64,000 nt of DNA from Callorhinus ursinus. Lineage: Eukaryota > Chordata > Mammalia > Carnivora > Otariidae. Made by a program: the position numbers and the translations under genes. Below are positions 46,709 through 57,324 of this stretch, piece by piece (the stretch's first letter is position 1; each line of letters opens with the position of its first letter). The stretch is taken from the NCBI RefSeq assembly GCF_003265705.1, contig NW_020312785.1, forward strand, positions 19,558,968 through 19,622,967, given 5' to 3'. The notes beneath the pieces are model-generated. The model was given only the letters and a program-made list of their open reading frames with translations. It did no database searches and had not been told where the DNA came from.

Positions 46709-47606
46709 ATGACAAGACAGAAAAAATCACATCAAAAAAAAAAGAACAAGAGGCAGTACCAACTGCCAGGGACCTAATCAATACGGACATTAGTGAGATG
46801 TAGGAACTAGAGTTCAGAATGACGATTTTAAACATACTAGCTGGGCTTGAGAAAAGCATAGAAGATATTAGAGAAACCCTTTCTGGAGAAATAAAAGAAC
46901 TAAAATCTAACAAGTCAAAATCAAAAAGGCTATTAAAGAGGTGCAATAAAAAATGGAGGCTCTAACTGCTAGGATAAATGAGACAGAACAGAGAATTAGT
47001 GATATAGAAGACCAAATGATGGAAAATAAAGAAGCTGAGAAAAAGAGAGATAAACAACTACTGAATCATGAGGGCAGAATTTGAGAGATAAGTGATACCA
47101 TAAGATGAAACAATATTAGAATAATTGGGATCCCAGAAGAAGAAGAAAGAGAGAGAGGGGCAGAAGGTATATTGGAGCAAATTACAGCAGAGAACTTCCC
47201 TAATTTGGGGAAGGAAACAGGCATCAAAATCCAAGAGGCACAGAGAAGCCCCCTCAAAATCAATAAAAATAGGTCAACATCCCAATATCTAATAGTAAAA
47301 CTTACGAGTCTCAGAGACAAAGAGAAAATCCTGAAAGCAGCTTGGGATAAGAGGTCTATAACCTACAATGGTAGAAATATTAGACTGGCAACAGACCTAT
47401 CCACAGAGACCTGGCAGGCCAGAAAGGACTGGCATGATATATTCAGAGCACTAAATGAGAAAAATATTCAGCCAAGAATACTATATCCAGCTAGGCTGTC
47501 ATTGAAAATGCAAGGAGAGATAAAAAGCTTCCAGGACAAACAAAAACTAAAGGAATTTGCAAACACGAAACCAGCTCTATAAGAAATACTGAAAGGGGTC
47601 CTCTAA
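46709..47606 (+). pseudogene. LINE-1 ORF1 pseudogene
   Basis: ORF1p is the trimeric RNA-binding chaperone of the LINE-1 ribonucleoprotein. The N-terminus (EQEAVPTARDLINTDISEM), coiled-coil region and C-terminal RNA-binding part (EKILKAAWDKRSITYNGR, STETWQARKDWHDIFRALNE, RILYPARLSLKMQGEIKSF) are recognisable. Lesions: a 10-A run after the start that puts ATG 46709 out of frame, TAG at 46801, a 1-bp loss near 46913, a TAA in the coiled coil, TGA at 47082 and 47106, and TAA at 47580 eight codons before the natural stop (47604). The two TGAs and the last TAA are C-to-T changes of expected CGA/CAA codons, typical of methylated-cytosine decay. The expected length is about 300 residues. Confidence 0.88.
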
Positions 47607-47783
47607 GCAATGAGAGAGCCTAAAAGTAACATAGACCAGAAAGGAACACAGACAATATACAGTAAGAGTCACCTTATAGGCAATACAATGGCACTAAATT
47701 CATATCTTTCAATAGTTACCCTGAATGTAAATGGACTAAATGCCCCAATCAAAAGACACAGGGTATCAGATTGGATAAAAAAA

Positions 47784-48032
47784 CAAGACCCATCAGGGTG
47801 TCTGGGTGGCTCAGTCATTAAGCGTCTGCCTTCAGCTCAGGTCATGCTCCCAGGGTCCTGGGATCGAGCCCTGCATTGGGATCCCTGCTCAGTGGGAAGC
47901 CTGCTTCTCTCTCTCCCACTCCCCCTGCTTGTGTTCCCTCTCTCACTGTGTCTCTCTCTGTCAAATAAATAAATAAAATCTTTAAAAAACAAACAAAAAA
48001 AGAACAACAAAAAAAAAACACCAAGACCCATC
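47784..48032 (+). mobile_element. Can-SINE inside LINE-1 ORF2 endonuclease, 11-bp target-site duplication
   Basis: CAAGACCCATC is repeated at 47784-47794 and 48022-48032. The reading frame on the two sides (CAA GAC CCA TC / CAA GAC CCA TCG) joins correctly if the SINE and one copy are removed. The body is the common arctoid type (CACTCCCCCTGCTTGTGTTC), with a long A-rich tail of AAACAAACAAAAAAAG character. Confidence 0.95.
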
Positions 48033-51000
48033 GATATGCTGTCTGCAAGAGACTCATTTTAGACCCAAACACATCCCCAGATTGAAAGTGAGGGGTTGGA
48101 AAAGCATTTACCATGCTAATGGACACCAAAAGAAAGCTGGGGTGGCAATCCTTATATCAGACAAATTAGATTTTAAGCCAAAGACTATAATAAGAGATAA
48201 GGAAGGACAGTAAATCCTACTTAAAGGGTCTATCCAACAAGAAGATCTAACAATTGTAAATATCTATGCCCTTAACATGGGAGCAGCCAATTATATAAGC
48301 CAATTAATAACAAAAGCAAAGAAACACATCGACAACAATGCAATAATAATAGGGGACTTTAACACCCTCACTGAAATGGACAGATCGTCTAAGCAAAAGA
48401 TCAACAAGGAAATAAAGACTTTAAATGACACACTGGACCAAATGGACTTCACAAATATATTCAGAATATTCCATCCCAAAGCAACAGAATACACATCATT
48501 CTCTATTGCCCATGGAACGTTCTCCAGAATAGATCATATCCTAGGTCACAAATCAGGTCTCAACCGGTAGCAAAAGATTGGGATCATTCCCTGCATATTT
48601 TCAGACCACAATGCTTTGAAACTAGAATTCAATCACAAGAGGAAAGTCAGAAAGAACTCAAATACATGGAGGATAAAGAGCATCCTACTAAAGAATGAAT
48701 GGGTCAAACAGGAAATTGAAGAGGAATTAAACAAATTCAGGGAAACAAATGAAAATGAAAACACAACTGTTCAAAATCTTTGGGATGCAGCAAAGGCAGT
48801 CCTAAGAGGAAAGTATATAGCAATACAAGCCTTTCTGAAGAAACACGAAAGGTCTCAAATACACAACCTAACCCTACACCTAAAGGAGCTGGAGAAAGAA
48901 CAGCAAATAAAGCCTAAACCCAGCAGAAGAAGAGAAATAATAAAGATCAGAGCAGAAATCAATGAAATAGTAATCAAAAGAACAGTAGAACAGATCAACA
49001 AAACTAGGAGCTGGTTCTATGAAAGAATTAATAAGATTGATAAACCTCTAGCCAGACTTATCAAAAAGAAAAGAGAAATGACCCAAATAAATAAAATCAT
49101 AAATGAAAGAGGAGAAATCACAACCAACACCAAAGAAATAGTTATAAGAACATACTATAAGCAACTATATGCCAGCAAATTAGATAACCTGGAAGAAATG
49201 CATGCATTCCTAGAGATGTATCAACTACCAAAACTGAACCAGGATGAAATAGAAAACCTGAACAGACCTATAACCACTAAAGAAATTGAAGCAGTCATCA
49301 AAAATCTCCCAAAAAACAAGAGCCCAGGGCCAGATGGCTTCCCAGGGGAATTCTACCAAACATTTAAAGAAGAATTAATACCTATTCTTCTAAAACTGTT
49401 CCAAAAAACAGAAATGGAAGGAAAACTTCCAAAGTCATTTTATGAGGCCACCATTACTCTGATCCCAAAACCAAAGACCCCATCAAAAAGGAGAATTACA
49501 CACCAATATCCTTGATGAACATGGATGCAAAAGTTCTCACCAAAATACTAGCCAATGGGATCCAACAGTACATTAAAAGGATTATTCACCACGACCAAGT
49601 GGGATTTATCCCTGGGCTGCAAGATTGGTTCAATATCTGCAAATCAATCAATGTGATACAATACATTATAAAAAGAAAACAAGAACCATATGATCCTCTC
49701 AATAGATGCAGAAAAAACATTTGACAAAGTACAGCATCCTTTCTTGATCAAAACTCATCAGAGTATAGGGATAGAGGGTACATACCTCAATATCATAAAA
49801 GCCATCTATGAAAAACTCACAGCAAATATCATTCTCAATGGGGAGAAACTGAGAGCTTTCCCCCTAAGTTCAGGAATGCAGCAGGAATGTCCACTATCAC
49901 CACTGCTATTCAACATAGTATTAGAAGTCCTAACCACAGCAATCAGACAGCAAAAAGAAATAAAAGGCATCCGAATCGGCAAAGAAGAAGTTAAACTCTT
50001 ACTCTTTGCAGAGGATATAATACTTTATGTGGAAAACCCAAAAGACTCCACCCCAAAACTGCTAGAACTCATACAGGAATTCAGTAAAGTGGCAGGATAT
50101 AAAATCAATGCACAGAAATCAGTGGCATTCCTATACCCCAACAACAAGACAGAAGAAAGAGAAATTAAGGAGTCAATCCCATTTACAATTGCACCCAAAA
50201 CCATAAGATACCTAGGAATAAATCTAACCAAAGAGGCAAAGGATCTGTACTCAGAAAACTATAAAATACTCATGAAAGAAATTGAGGAAGACACAAAGAA
50301 ATGGAAAAACGTCCCATGCTCATTGATTGGAAGAATAAATATTGTGAAGATGTCAATGCTACCTAGAGCAATCTACACATTTAATGCAATCCATATCAAA
50401 GTTCCATCCACTTTTTTCAAAGAAATGGAACAAATAATCCTAAAATTTGCATGGAACCAGAAAAGACCCCGAATAGCCAGAGAAATGTTGAAAAAGAAAA
50501 GCAAAGCTGGCAGCATCAGAATTCTGGACTTCCAGCTCTATTACAAAGCTGTCATCATCAAGACAGTATGGTACTGGCACAAAAACAGATACATAGGTCA
50601 ATGGAACAGAATAGAGAGCCCAGAAATGGACCCTCAACTCTATGGTCAACTAATCTTTAAAAAAGCAGGAAAGAATGTCCAATGGAAAAAAAACAGTCTC
50701 TTCAACAAATTGTGTTGGGAAAATTGGAGAGCCACATGCAGAAGAATGAAACTGGACCATTTCCTTACACCACACACAAAAATAGACTCAAAATGGCTTA
50801 AAGACCTAAATGTGAGACAGGAGTCCATCAAAAACCTAAAGGAGAACACAGGCAGCAGCCTCTTCGACCTCAGCCGCAGCAACTTCTTCCTAGAAACATC
50901 GCCAAAGGCAAGGGAAGCAAGGGCAAAAATGAACTATTGGGACTTCATCAAGATAAAAAGCTTTTGCACGGCCAAAGAAACAGTCAATAAAACCAAAAGA

Positions 51001-51132
51001 CAACCGACAGAATGGGAAAAGATACTTGCAAAGGACATATCAGATAAAGGGCTAGTATCCAAAATCTATAAAGAACTTCTTAAACTCAACACCCAAAGAA
51101 CAAATGATCCAATCAAGAAATGGGCAGAAGAC

Positions 51133-51234
51133 ATGAACAGACATTTTTTTAAAAATTTTTTATTGTTATGTTAATCACCATATATTACATCATTAGTTTT
51201 TGATGTAGTGTTCCATGAATGAACAGACATTTTT
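51133..51234 (-). mobile_element. 70-bp antisense LINE-1 3'-end stub with 16-bp target-site duplication
   Basis: ATGAACAGACATTTTT is repeated exactly at 51133-51148 and 51219-51234. The 70 bp between is, on the minus strand, the last part of the type B LINE-1 3'UTR (TCATGGAACACTACATCAAA ... GGTGATTAACATAAC) plus an A-rich tail. It interrupts ORF2 C-terminal coding sequence of the host LINE-1. Confidence 0.93.
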
Positions 51235-51961
51235 CCAAAGAAGACATTCAAATGGCCAACAGACACATCACTTGGCATCAGGGAAATCCAAATCAAAACC
51301 TCAATGAGATACTACCTCACACCAGTCAGAATGGCTAAAATTAACAAGACAGGAAAGGACAGATGGTGGCAGGGATGCAGAGGAATGCAAGCTGGCGCAG
51401 CCACTCTGGAAAACACTATGGAGGTTCCTCAAAAAGTTGAAAATAGAGCTACCATATGACCCAGCAATTGCACTACTGGGTATTTACCCCATAGATACAA
51501 ATGTAGGGATCTGAAAGGGTATGTGCACCCCGATGTTTATAGCAGCAATGTCCACAATAGCCAAACTATGGAAAGAGCCAAGATGTCCATCGACAGATGA
51601 ATGGATAAAGAAGAGGTGGTATATATATATATACAATGGAATATTATGCAGCCATCAAAAGGAATGAAATCTTGCCATTTGCAACGACGTGGGTGGACCT
51701 GGAGGGTATTATGCTGAGAGAAACAAGTCAATCAGAGAAAGACATGTATCATATGGTCTCACTGATATGAGGAATTCTTAATCTCAGGAAACAAACTGAG
51801 GGTTGCTGGAGTGGTGGGGGGGTAGGAGGGCTGGGGTGGCTGGGTGACAGACATTAGGGAGGGTATGTGCTATCATGAGCACTATGAAGTGTGTAAGACT
51901 GTTGAATTACAGACCTGTATCTCTACGACAAATAATAGGATATATGTTAAAAAAAAAAAAA

Positions 51962-52218
51962 GATAGCAGGAAGGGGAAAATGAAGGGGGGAAATCAGTGG
52001 GGGAGACAAATCATGAGAGACTAAGGACTCTGAGAAACAAACTGAGGGTTCTAGAGGGGAGGGGGGTGGAGGGATGGGTTAGCCTGGTGATGGGTATTAA
52101 AGAGGGCACGTACTGAATGGAGCACTCGGTGTTATACGCAAACAATGAATCATGGAACACTACATCAAAAACTAATGATGTAATGTATGGTGATTAACAT
52201 AGCATAATAATAAAAAAA
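51962..52218 (+). mobile_element. Second (type B) LINE-1 3'UTR joined behind the first poly(A)
   Basis: It starts just after the 13-A tract of the type A 3' end and carries 'GGAAGGGGAAAATGAAGGGG', 'ACAAATCATGAGAGACTAAG', 'TTAGCCTGGTGATGGGTATT', 'TTAAAGAGGGCACGTACTG' and 'CTACATCAAAAACTAATGATG', ending GTGATTAACATAGCATAATAATAAAAAAAAA. The same 3'UTR ends the elements at 33.1 kb and 25.6 kb. Confidence 0.88.
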
Positions 52219-52275
52219 AAGGATGGCAGATGAGAACAAATCAACACTCATTTTTATGTATATAATCAAACTTTT

Positions 52276-52429
52276 AAAAAAATACATTGACTATGGGGCA
52301 TCCACGTGGCTCAGTCAGTTAAGGGTCTGCCTGGGATGGAGCCCTGAGTGGGGCTGCCTGCTCAGAGGGGAGTCTGCTTCTCTCTCACTCTCTCTCTGCC
52401 CTTCCCCTCACTCATGCTCTCTCTCTCAA

Positions 52430-52472
<43 letters not shown>

Positions 52473-52493
52473 AATCTTAAAAAAATACATTGA
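52276..52493 (+). mobile_element. Can-SINE with internal deletion and AAAT microsatellite tail, 15-bp duplication
   Basis: AAAAAAATACATTGA is repeated at 52276-52290 and 52479-52493. The head starts GGGGCATCCACGTGGCTCAG; about 25-30 bp between 'GTCTGCCT' and 'GGGATGGAGC' are missing. The tail grew into about 12 AAAT units (52428-52472). Confidence 0.93.
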
Positions 52494-52589
52494 ATATTCT
52501 ATCAGGAAAATAAAGTCCAATTTGGAAAGTTAAAAAAAGAAAGCTTGAAAGTGGTAAAACAACTATAATTAAGGAGGGAAGATGGAGTG

Positions 52590-53165
52590 AGGACTATTAT
52601 TGCCTGCTCAACAGCAATCCTCCAGCCCTCCTCAACCCCTGCTTTACGGTGACAGAACCCTGATGTTTTTCAAGTATTGGGTGGTTTTTGGTTTCAAGAG
52701 TGAGTGGAACTTTCCTGTACCCCAAGAGTTGATTCCTGATTACTTTAAACTTATCCCAGCTATTCTATTCACTTTTAAAGGATTTGTTTAAGGATGGGCA
52801 CATGACATCATTTTGGTCCCAGAGACACGAGGGGAAAGCCTTGTCTGGGGAATGGCTGAAAATGTTTCTCTGTTTTAAAAAGAGACACGTGGAAGGGAGG
52901 TGCCCTCTCCTCTCTTCTGGACTTTAGATATTGTTGTTAAGCGTGGGATGCCCGGAGCTGCAGCCATCATTCAGAGTCGTTACTAGAGGAGCCCATCCCG
53001 TCTTGGTGACATAGTTCAGAACCAGAAAGAACTAAGCATGGAGATGCCTCCTTGGGTCTTGTTATGCAGAGTGTGTCTTCCTAATTTGTACCAGCTGTTC
53101 TTTACGTCCTTTTACGTCTTTCACGTCTTCTCTTCCTTGCTGACAAAAGTATCTTGACTGAGACC
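52590..53165 (+). repeat. Possible old LTR remnant
   Basis: 'GATGGGCACATGACATCATTTTGGTCCCAGAG', 'TGTTAAGCGTGGGATGCCCGGAGCTGCAGCCATCAT' and 'GAACCAGAAAGAACTAAGCATGGAG' resemble part of a common ancient ERVL/MaLR-type LTR. Ends are not clear, and the family was not assigned. Confidence 0.35.
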
Positions 53166-53169
53166 CACG

Positions 53170-54385
53170 TGATCAATCTATTTTAAAAAAGAAAAATCCT
53201 GTACAAAATGAGAAAAGATATGACTTAAGCAAAGTTGACATATAAGTACTTAGTGTTTTAATAAAGTGCAAAGCAAACTGGAGTAAATAAAAGTCAACAA
53301 AATTGAACGCTGGGAAGCTAATGCTATCAGTGTGTGTTCTCAGAGGCAGGAAGAGTGTTCAAAACAATGGCTAGACGCTTTGAAATGGCAATTACGCTTC
53401 TATTTACTGGTATTTCTGGAGTAATGTGGACGTGGGTCTTCAGCAGCTCATTTGTATCCATCTACAAATCAGCTGCCATCCTAACAAGGACCTTCTGCTA
53501 CTTCCCAGATGCATCCTGAGGTATGATTAGTCTTATCTCCTTGCGTCCAAAAATAGTCATTCTGATCATTTTTGCCTCTCACTCTTCCTTATGTTGTCCT
53601 TCAATCTGGAGTGACTTCTTCCCTTGTTTTTTCCTCTCCCTTTTGTCTAAGCAATTTGTATTATTCCTCAATGTTTATCTCTTATCTGGCTTTGATACCT
53701 CTAGTCTCATTGCTTCCTCTTGTTTCTGATTGCCAAAATATTCACTGGAAGTATTATATCATGACGTGTATAATTTAAAAGTATATATATATATATGTAG
53801 TATATAAAGTATATGTTAGCATTAACTCTCCAACATAATTATTTCTGTGACTACCATGTTGTTTTACATAGTATTCGCTCAACAAAGACTGTCAAGATTG
53901 GAAGAAGTAAGACCGACTGGGTAATTTGTAGCCAACCAAATATAAAAGGACTGGGAATGAGTGACGGCAGTAGGGATGGAGATAAAGACATTTGGAAGAT
54001 AGTAGGTTCGGAAGATATGGTTGTGGACGAGTATTATATGATAAAGAGGAAGAAATTGGTGGATTATAAGATTTTTGGTTTTAGTGTCTGGAGATCCTCT
54101 TTGTGCTGTCAATGGAAATGTTTAATTGTAAAAGGAAGCTTGTTGGTGGAAAAGTAAGAGTTACCACTGGGACTTGGACCAGCCTTATGTGGTGGCCACA
54201 TGGTCAAGTTATATATGTTACAATTTAAAGGTACTAAAGGAACTGCTTCCTCAAGACATTTCCTTCATCAGTCTTCCAGAATGCCTGCCCTGTCTGATTT
54301 CAATTCCACCTTTATATATTGCCTACCTTCCTGGGGCTAAGACCCAGCGAACTGTATTTTCTGGATTCATTTGCCAACTCACTTC
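53170..54385. other. Unique AT-rich sequence
   Basis: A TA run at 53779-53797. No repeat or coding unit recognised. Frames at 53.5-54.1 kb are short, without splice or codon evidence. Confidence 0.4.
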
Positions 54386-54389
54386 CTAT

Positions 54390-54875
54390 TAGGTCCTGCC
54401 AAAGAGCACCAGAGTGACATGAACACAAGAAGGAGGGAGGGGCTTCGTTATTCCTGTTTGCTATTCCTACTGGCATCACCTTGGCAGTGGCATTTCACCC
54501 CTGTGGGAACAGTTTGTCTTAACAGTGACAGTTGATTTCAGCTGCCAGCTTCATTGAACAAAACTAGTTAATTGCTCCTCTGCATAAGGACCAACAGCAG
54601 CCGGGCACTGGGACTCCTTAGAGGTCTGAGTCCCAATTCTGCAAGGCCCGTACTCTGAGATCCTAAATCCTAGTAATCTAAACTCTTCCTTTTTATTCTT
54701 CCAGCTCTATGGGTGGTAGCCGCTTGTTATCTCTGGTTAATCTTTAATGTTTTCTATTGCCCTTTCAACCCTCAAATACCTGTATAGCCAGCCTCTACAC
54801 TAATTCTATACTAAATTATTTTTGTGGAAATACTGTGGTTTCTGTTTTCTGATGGTATCAGACTGATACACTGGT
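54390..54875 (+). repeat. Probable old LTR-like repeat
   Basis: 'CTCACTTCCTATTAGGTCCTGCC', 'TTGCTATTCCTACTGGCATC', 'TCTTCCAGCTCTATGGGTGGTAGCCGCTTGTTATC' and the ending 'GTTTTCTGATGGTATCAGACTGATACA' recall a mammalian LTR. Name not assigned. Confidence 0.4.
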
Positions 54876-54879
54876 AGGA

Positions 54880-55775
54880 GACTATAGCAGTTGAAGGGCT
54901 AAAGAAATAGAATGGGGTTTTCCAATAATTCAGTTGGGAAGATCTGAGAAGGATTTATGATTGAAATTAGCATTTGCAGATGACCTTGAATATGAGTAGG
55001 ATTTAGAGGTGCAAAGATAGGGTAGAAAAAGACTTTCAAAGGAGTAAAGCACTATAAAAAATACTCATAATAGGAAAAATATTGTAAGTAGGCTGGAAAT
55101 CATCAGTATGTAAAAGTTAATATCTGGTATGAATTTGCAAAGGTAGGATTGGATCAGATCTTGGTGGTAGTGGTGGTGGTCGGGAATCTTAACGCCAGTC
55201 TCAGAATTGCTGGAACATCGAAGGCTTTTGAGTAGCAGCGTTGTAATATTAGGAGATCAGAGGAGGACAGAAAGAAAACATACTTGTTGAGCACTTATAC
55301 TTTGAAAAATTATATAGTGAGTAAGAATAAGTTCTGTGTTACCCCAGGGATAATGGGATTGCCATATTCTTTTGTTTTTATCTAAATCATATTTAACCTG
55401 TCTCTGAGTTCCCAATGATCTTACTGACAGGACATCTAGTATCAGTCATTATTGGGACTCAATCTTTACTTTCATCTAAGAAGCTAGGGTGTGAATAATT
55501 GCATGAAAATGGGGGAGGTCCCTAGTCCTTAGTTCATGACACCCACCATTGTTTTCTTGTTCATTTTCTTGCTGGGCAGGTCTGTTGAGAGCTGCAAAGC
55601 TTGTCTTGTTGAGGTCCAGAGACATGTTTCACATGGATCGCTTTGCCACAAGAAACGCATAGCTGTTCTCAATGTCAGGATGTTTTGTTTTCAGGGTGTT
55701 CGGATCCCTATCTTCATCACCTTTTGGAAGTTCCACCGCCTCCTGAGCTTTGCTTGGAGCAGACTACAGGTCCTA
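54880..55775. other. Mostly unique; possible L2 trace
   Basis: 54880-55290 has phrases like 'CTTTTGAGTAGCAGCGTTGTAATATTAGGAGATCAGAGG' that may be a reversed L2. 55.3-55.78 kb shows nothing recognised. Confidence 0.35.
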
Positions 55776-55784
55776 TATGTTCCT

Positions 55785-56305
55785 TGTAGTAGGCAGAATA
55801 ATGGTCTCCCCAAGATGTTACATCCTAGTTCCAGAACTTGTGAATATGTTATGTTATATGGAAAAGGGGACCTAAAGTTGGGGGAACAATTAAGGTTGCT
55901 AATCAACTGACCTAACATAAGGATATTTTCCTGGATTATCTGGGTGGGACCAATGTAGTAATAATGGTCTTTGAATGTCTAAGAGTTTAGCAGAAGAAAA
56001 GGTCGAAGTGTAGCAATGTGAGAAGGACTCAACCTGCTGCTGCTGGTCTTGAAGATGGAGGAAGAGGACCAGGAGCCCAGGAATGTGGGCAGCCTCTAGA
56101 AGCTAGTGAAGACCGGGAAAAAGACTTTCCTCTAGAGCCTCTAGAAAGAGCCCTGCTGACATCTTGATTTTTGGACTTTGGGTTTCTGGCCCCACTGAGA
56201 CCTCTGTTGCACTACTAACCTACGAAACTATAAGATAATAAATTTGTGTTGTTTTAAACCATAAGTTTGTGGTAATTTGTTACAGTAGCAGTAGGAAACT
56301 GATCT
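55785..56305 (+). mobile_element. MLT1-type solo LTR, sense
   Basis: 'GTAGTAGGCAGAATAATGGTCTCCCCAAGATGTTAC', 'GTGAATATGTTATGTTATATGG', 'ATTATCTGGGTGGGACCAATG', 'TGACATCTTGATTTTTGGACTTTGGG', 'ATAATAAATTTGTGTTGTTTTAAACC' and 'GTGGTAATTTGTTACAGTAGCAGTAGGAAACTGAT' are in full MLT1 LTR order. Confidence 0.85.
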
Positions 56306-56524
56306 ACTCCTGGAGCTGCCACAGCTCTTTCCCTTAGACATGGGATGCCTCACTCCATATCCGTGTTTCTGACACAGTTTGCCTTCCATCTATCTCAACT
56401 CTAGAATATCCAACCTTCCCTTCTCTGCAGTAACTACAGAAATATAGGGATGTTTCTGTAGTACAAACCCTGAAATACACAAATATTTTCATTTTCCCCA
56501 AGAAAAGCCTAAACCTTATTATAA

Positions 56525-56725
56525 GAGTCAGCAAACCTCAGTCTACAAGCCAAATCTGGCCCATTTCCTGCTTTTGAAAATAAAGTTTTATTGGAACACC
56601 ATTCATTTATGTATTGCTTGTGGCTGCTTTCTCACTATAATGGCAGAGTTAAATAGTTCTGACAGAGACCATATTAAATATTTACCAACTGGCCCTTTGC
56701 AGAAAAAGCACGCTGACCTTAGAAA
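56525..56725 (+). mobile_element. Short hAT-type DNA transposon
   Basis: 'GAGTCAGCAAACCTCAGTCTACAAGCCAAATCTGGCCC', 'AATAAAGTTTTATTGGAACACCATTCATTTATGTATTG', 'GGCAGAGTTAAATAGTTCTGACAGAGACCATATT' and 'CTGGCCCTTTGCAGAAAAAGCACGCTGACCTTAG' match a common mammalian non-autonomous element. The ends (GTCAGCAAAC / GCTGAC) are imperfect inverted repeats. Confidence 0.7.
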
Positions 56726-56859
56726 CAAAGTTATGGCTAATCTTAGGGTGGGTATATGGATAAGTATGAGAGCAACTTAATTTCCTTTTCCAGCTGTTCT
56801 TCTATAGCATCAATAAGTCAGACAGAAATTGGAATCTCAGTAGATTAACTCATGGTTGG

Positions 56860-57320
56860 TGTATCATGAGCTGAATGGTAGCCTCAGAGATAGGTTCTAA
56901 TCCCTGGAATCTGGAAGAGTTACTTATTGGAAAACAAAGAGTCTTTGCAGATGTGAATAAGTTAAGGCTCTTGAGATGAAGCGACAACCCTGGGTTACCC
57001 TGGTGGGCCCTAAATGGCCTCACAGGCATCCTCATAAGAGAGAAGTAGAGGGAGATTCGAAGGCAGTGTGAAGACAAAGGTAGACATTGGAGCGATACAA
57101 CCCACAGGCCAAGGAACACCAAAGGATTTCAGCAGCCACCAGAAGCTAGAAGAGGCAAGGAGTAGATTCTCCTCAAGAGCCTCAGGAAGAAGCACAGCGC
57201 TGCTGCCAGCTCGATTTTGGACTTCTGGCTTCCAGAACAGTGAGAACACAAATTTCTGTTGTTTGAAGCCATGAAGGTTGTAGTCATGTGTTACAACAGC
57301 AGTTGGAAGCTAATACAGAT
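56860..57320 (+). mobile_element. MLT1-type solo LTR, sense
   Basis: 'ATGAGCTGAATGGTAGCCTCAGAG', 'AATCCCTGGAATCTGGAAGAG', 'TTGCAGATGTGAATAAGTTAAGGCTCTTGAGATG', 'GGTGGGCCCTAAATGGCC', 'CAGCAGCCACCAGAAGCTAGAAGAGGCAAGG' and 'CAAATTTCTGTTGTTTGAAGCC' follow the MLT1 LTR order. It lies 555 bp after the previous MLT1 LTR, in the same direction, but of a different subfamily. Confidence 0.85.
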
Positions 57321-57324
57321 GGAA

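Larger units (their letters stand above)
47688..51770 (+). pseudogene. LINE-1 ORF2 pseudogene (endonuclease-reverse transcriptase)
   Basis: ORF2p nicks DNA and copies LINE-1 RNA at the nick. Endonuclease signatures remain: NVNGLN (from 47688), QETH after the SINE, GDFNT, SRIDHILGHK and SDHNA. Reverse transcriptase signatures follow: [23 protein letters not shown] (motif A), [12 protein letters not shown] (motif B; family usually QGCPLSP), FAED (motif C; family FADD, at 50005-50016), GYKINAQKS and YLGINLT. Breaks: SINE at 47795-48021, TAA 48211, TAG 48568, a small deletion near 49470 that shifts frame, a second near 49700 that restores it, the 70-bp stub at 51149, and a deletion near 51388 that removes the HCWWEC Cys-rich motif seen at 465. 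The longest open pieces are 48616-49515 and 49690-51174. Confidence 0.92.
44832..52235 (+). mobile_element. Near full-length carnivore LINE-1, inactive
   Basis: The element runs from AAGATGGCAGAGAAGTAGGA (44858) to an A tail at 52220. Candidate target-site duplications are AAGGATGACAGATGAAA (44832-44848) and AAGGATGGCAGATGAGA (52219-52235), 15 of 17 identical. Its parts in order are a GC-rich then T-rich 5'UTR, ORF1, ORF2, a type A 3' end with 13 As (to 51960), and a type B 3' end (51962-52220). It contains a SINE (47784-48032) and a 70-bp antisense LINE-1 stub (51149-51218). Many stops and frameshifts show it cannot move. Confidence 0.9.

Noticed and set aside
47795..47880. SINE heads (here and in all other Can-SINEs) as tRNA genes
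   Set aside because: A- and B-box-like words are present, but the cloverleaf is degenerate and each is followed by SINE body and A tail.
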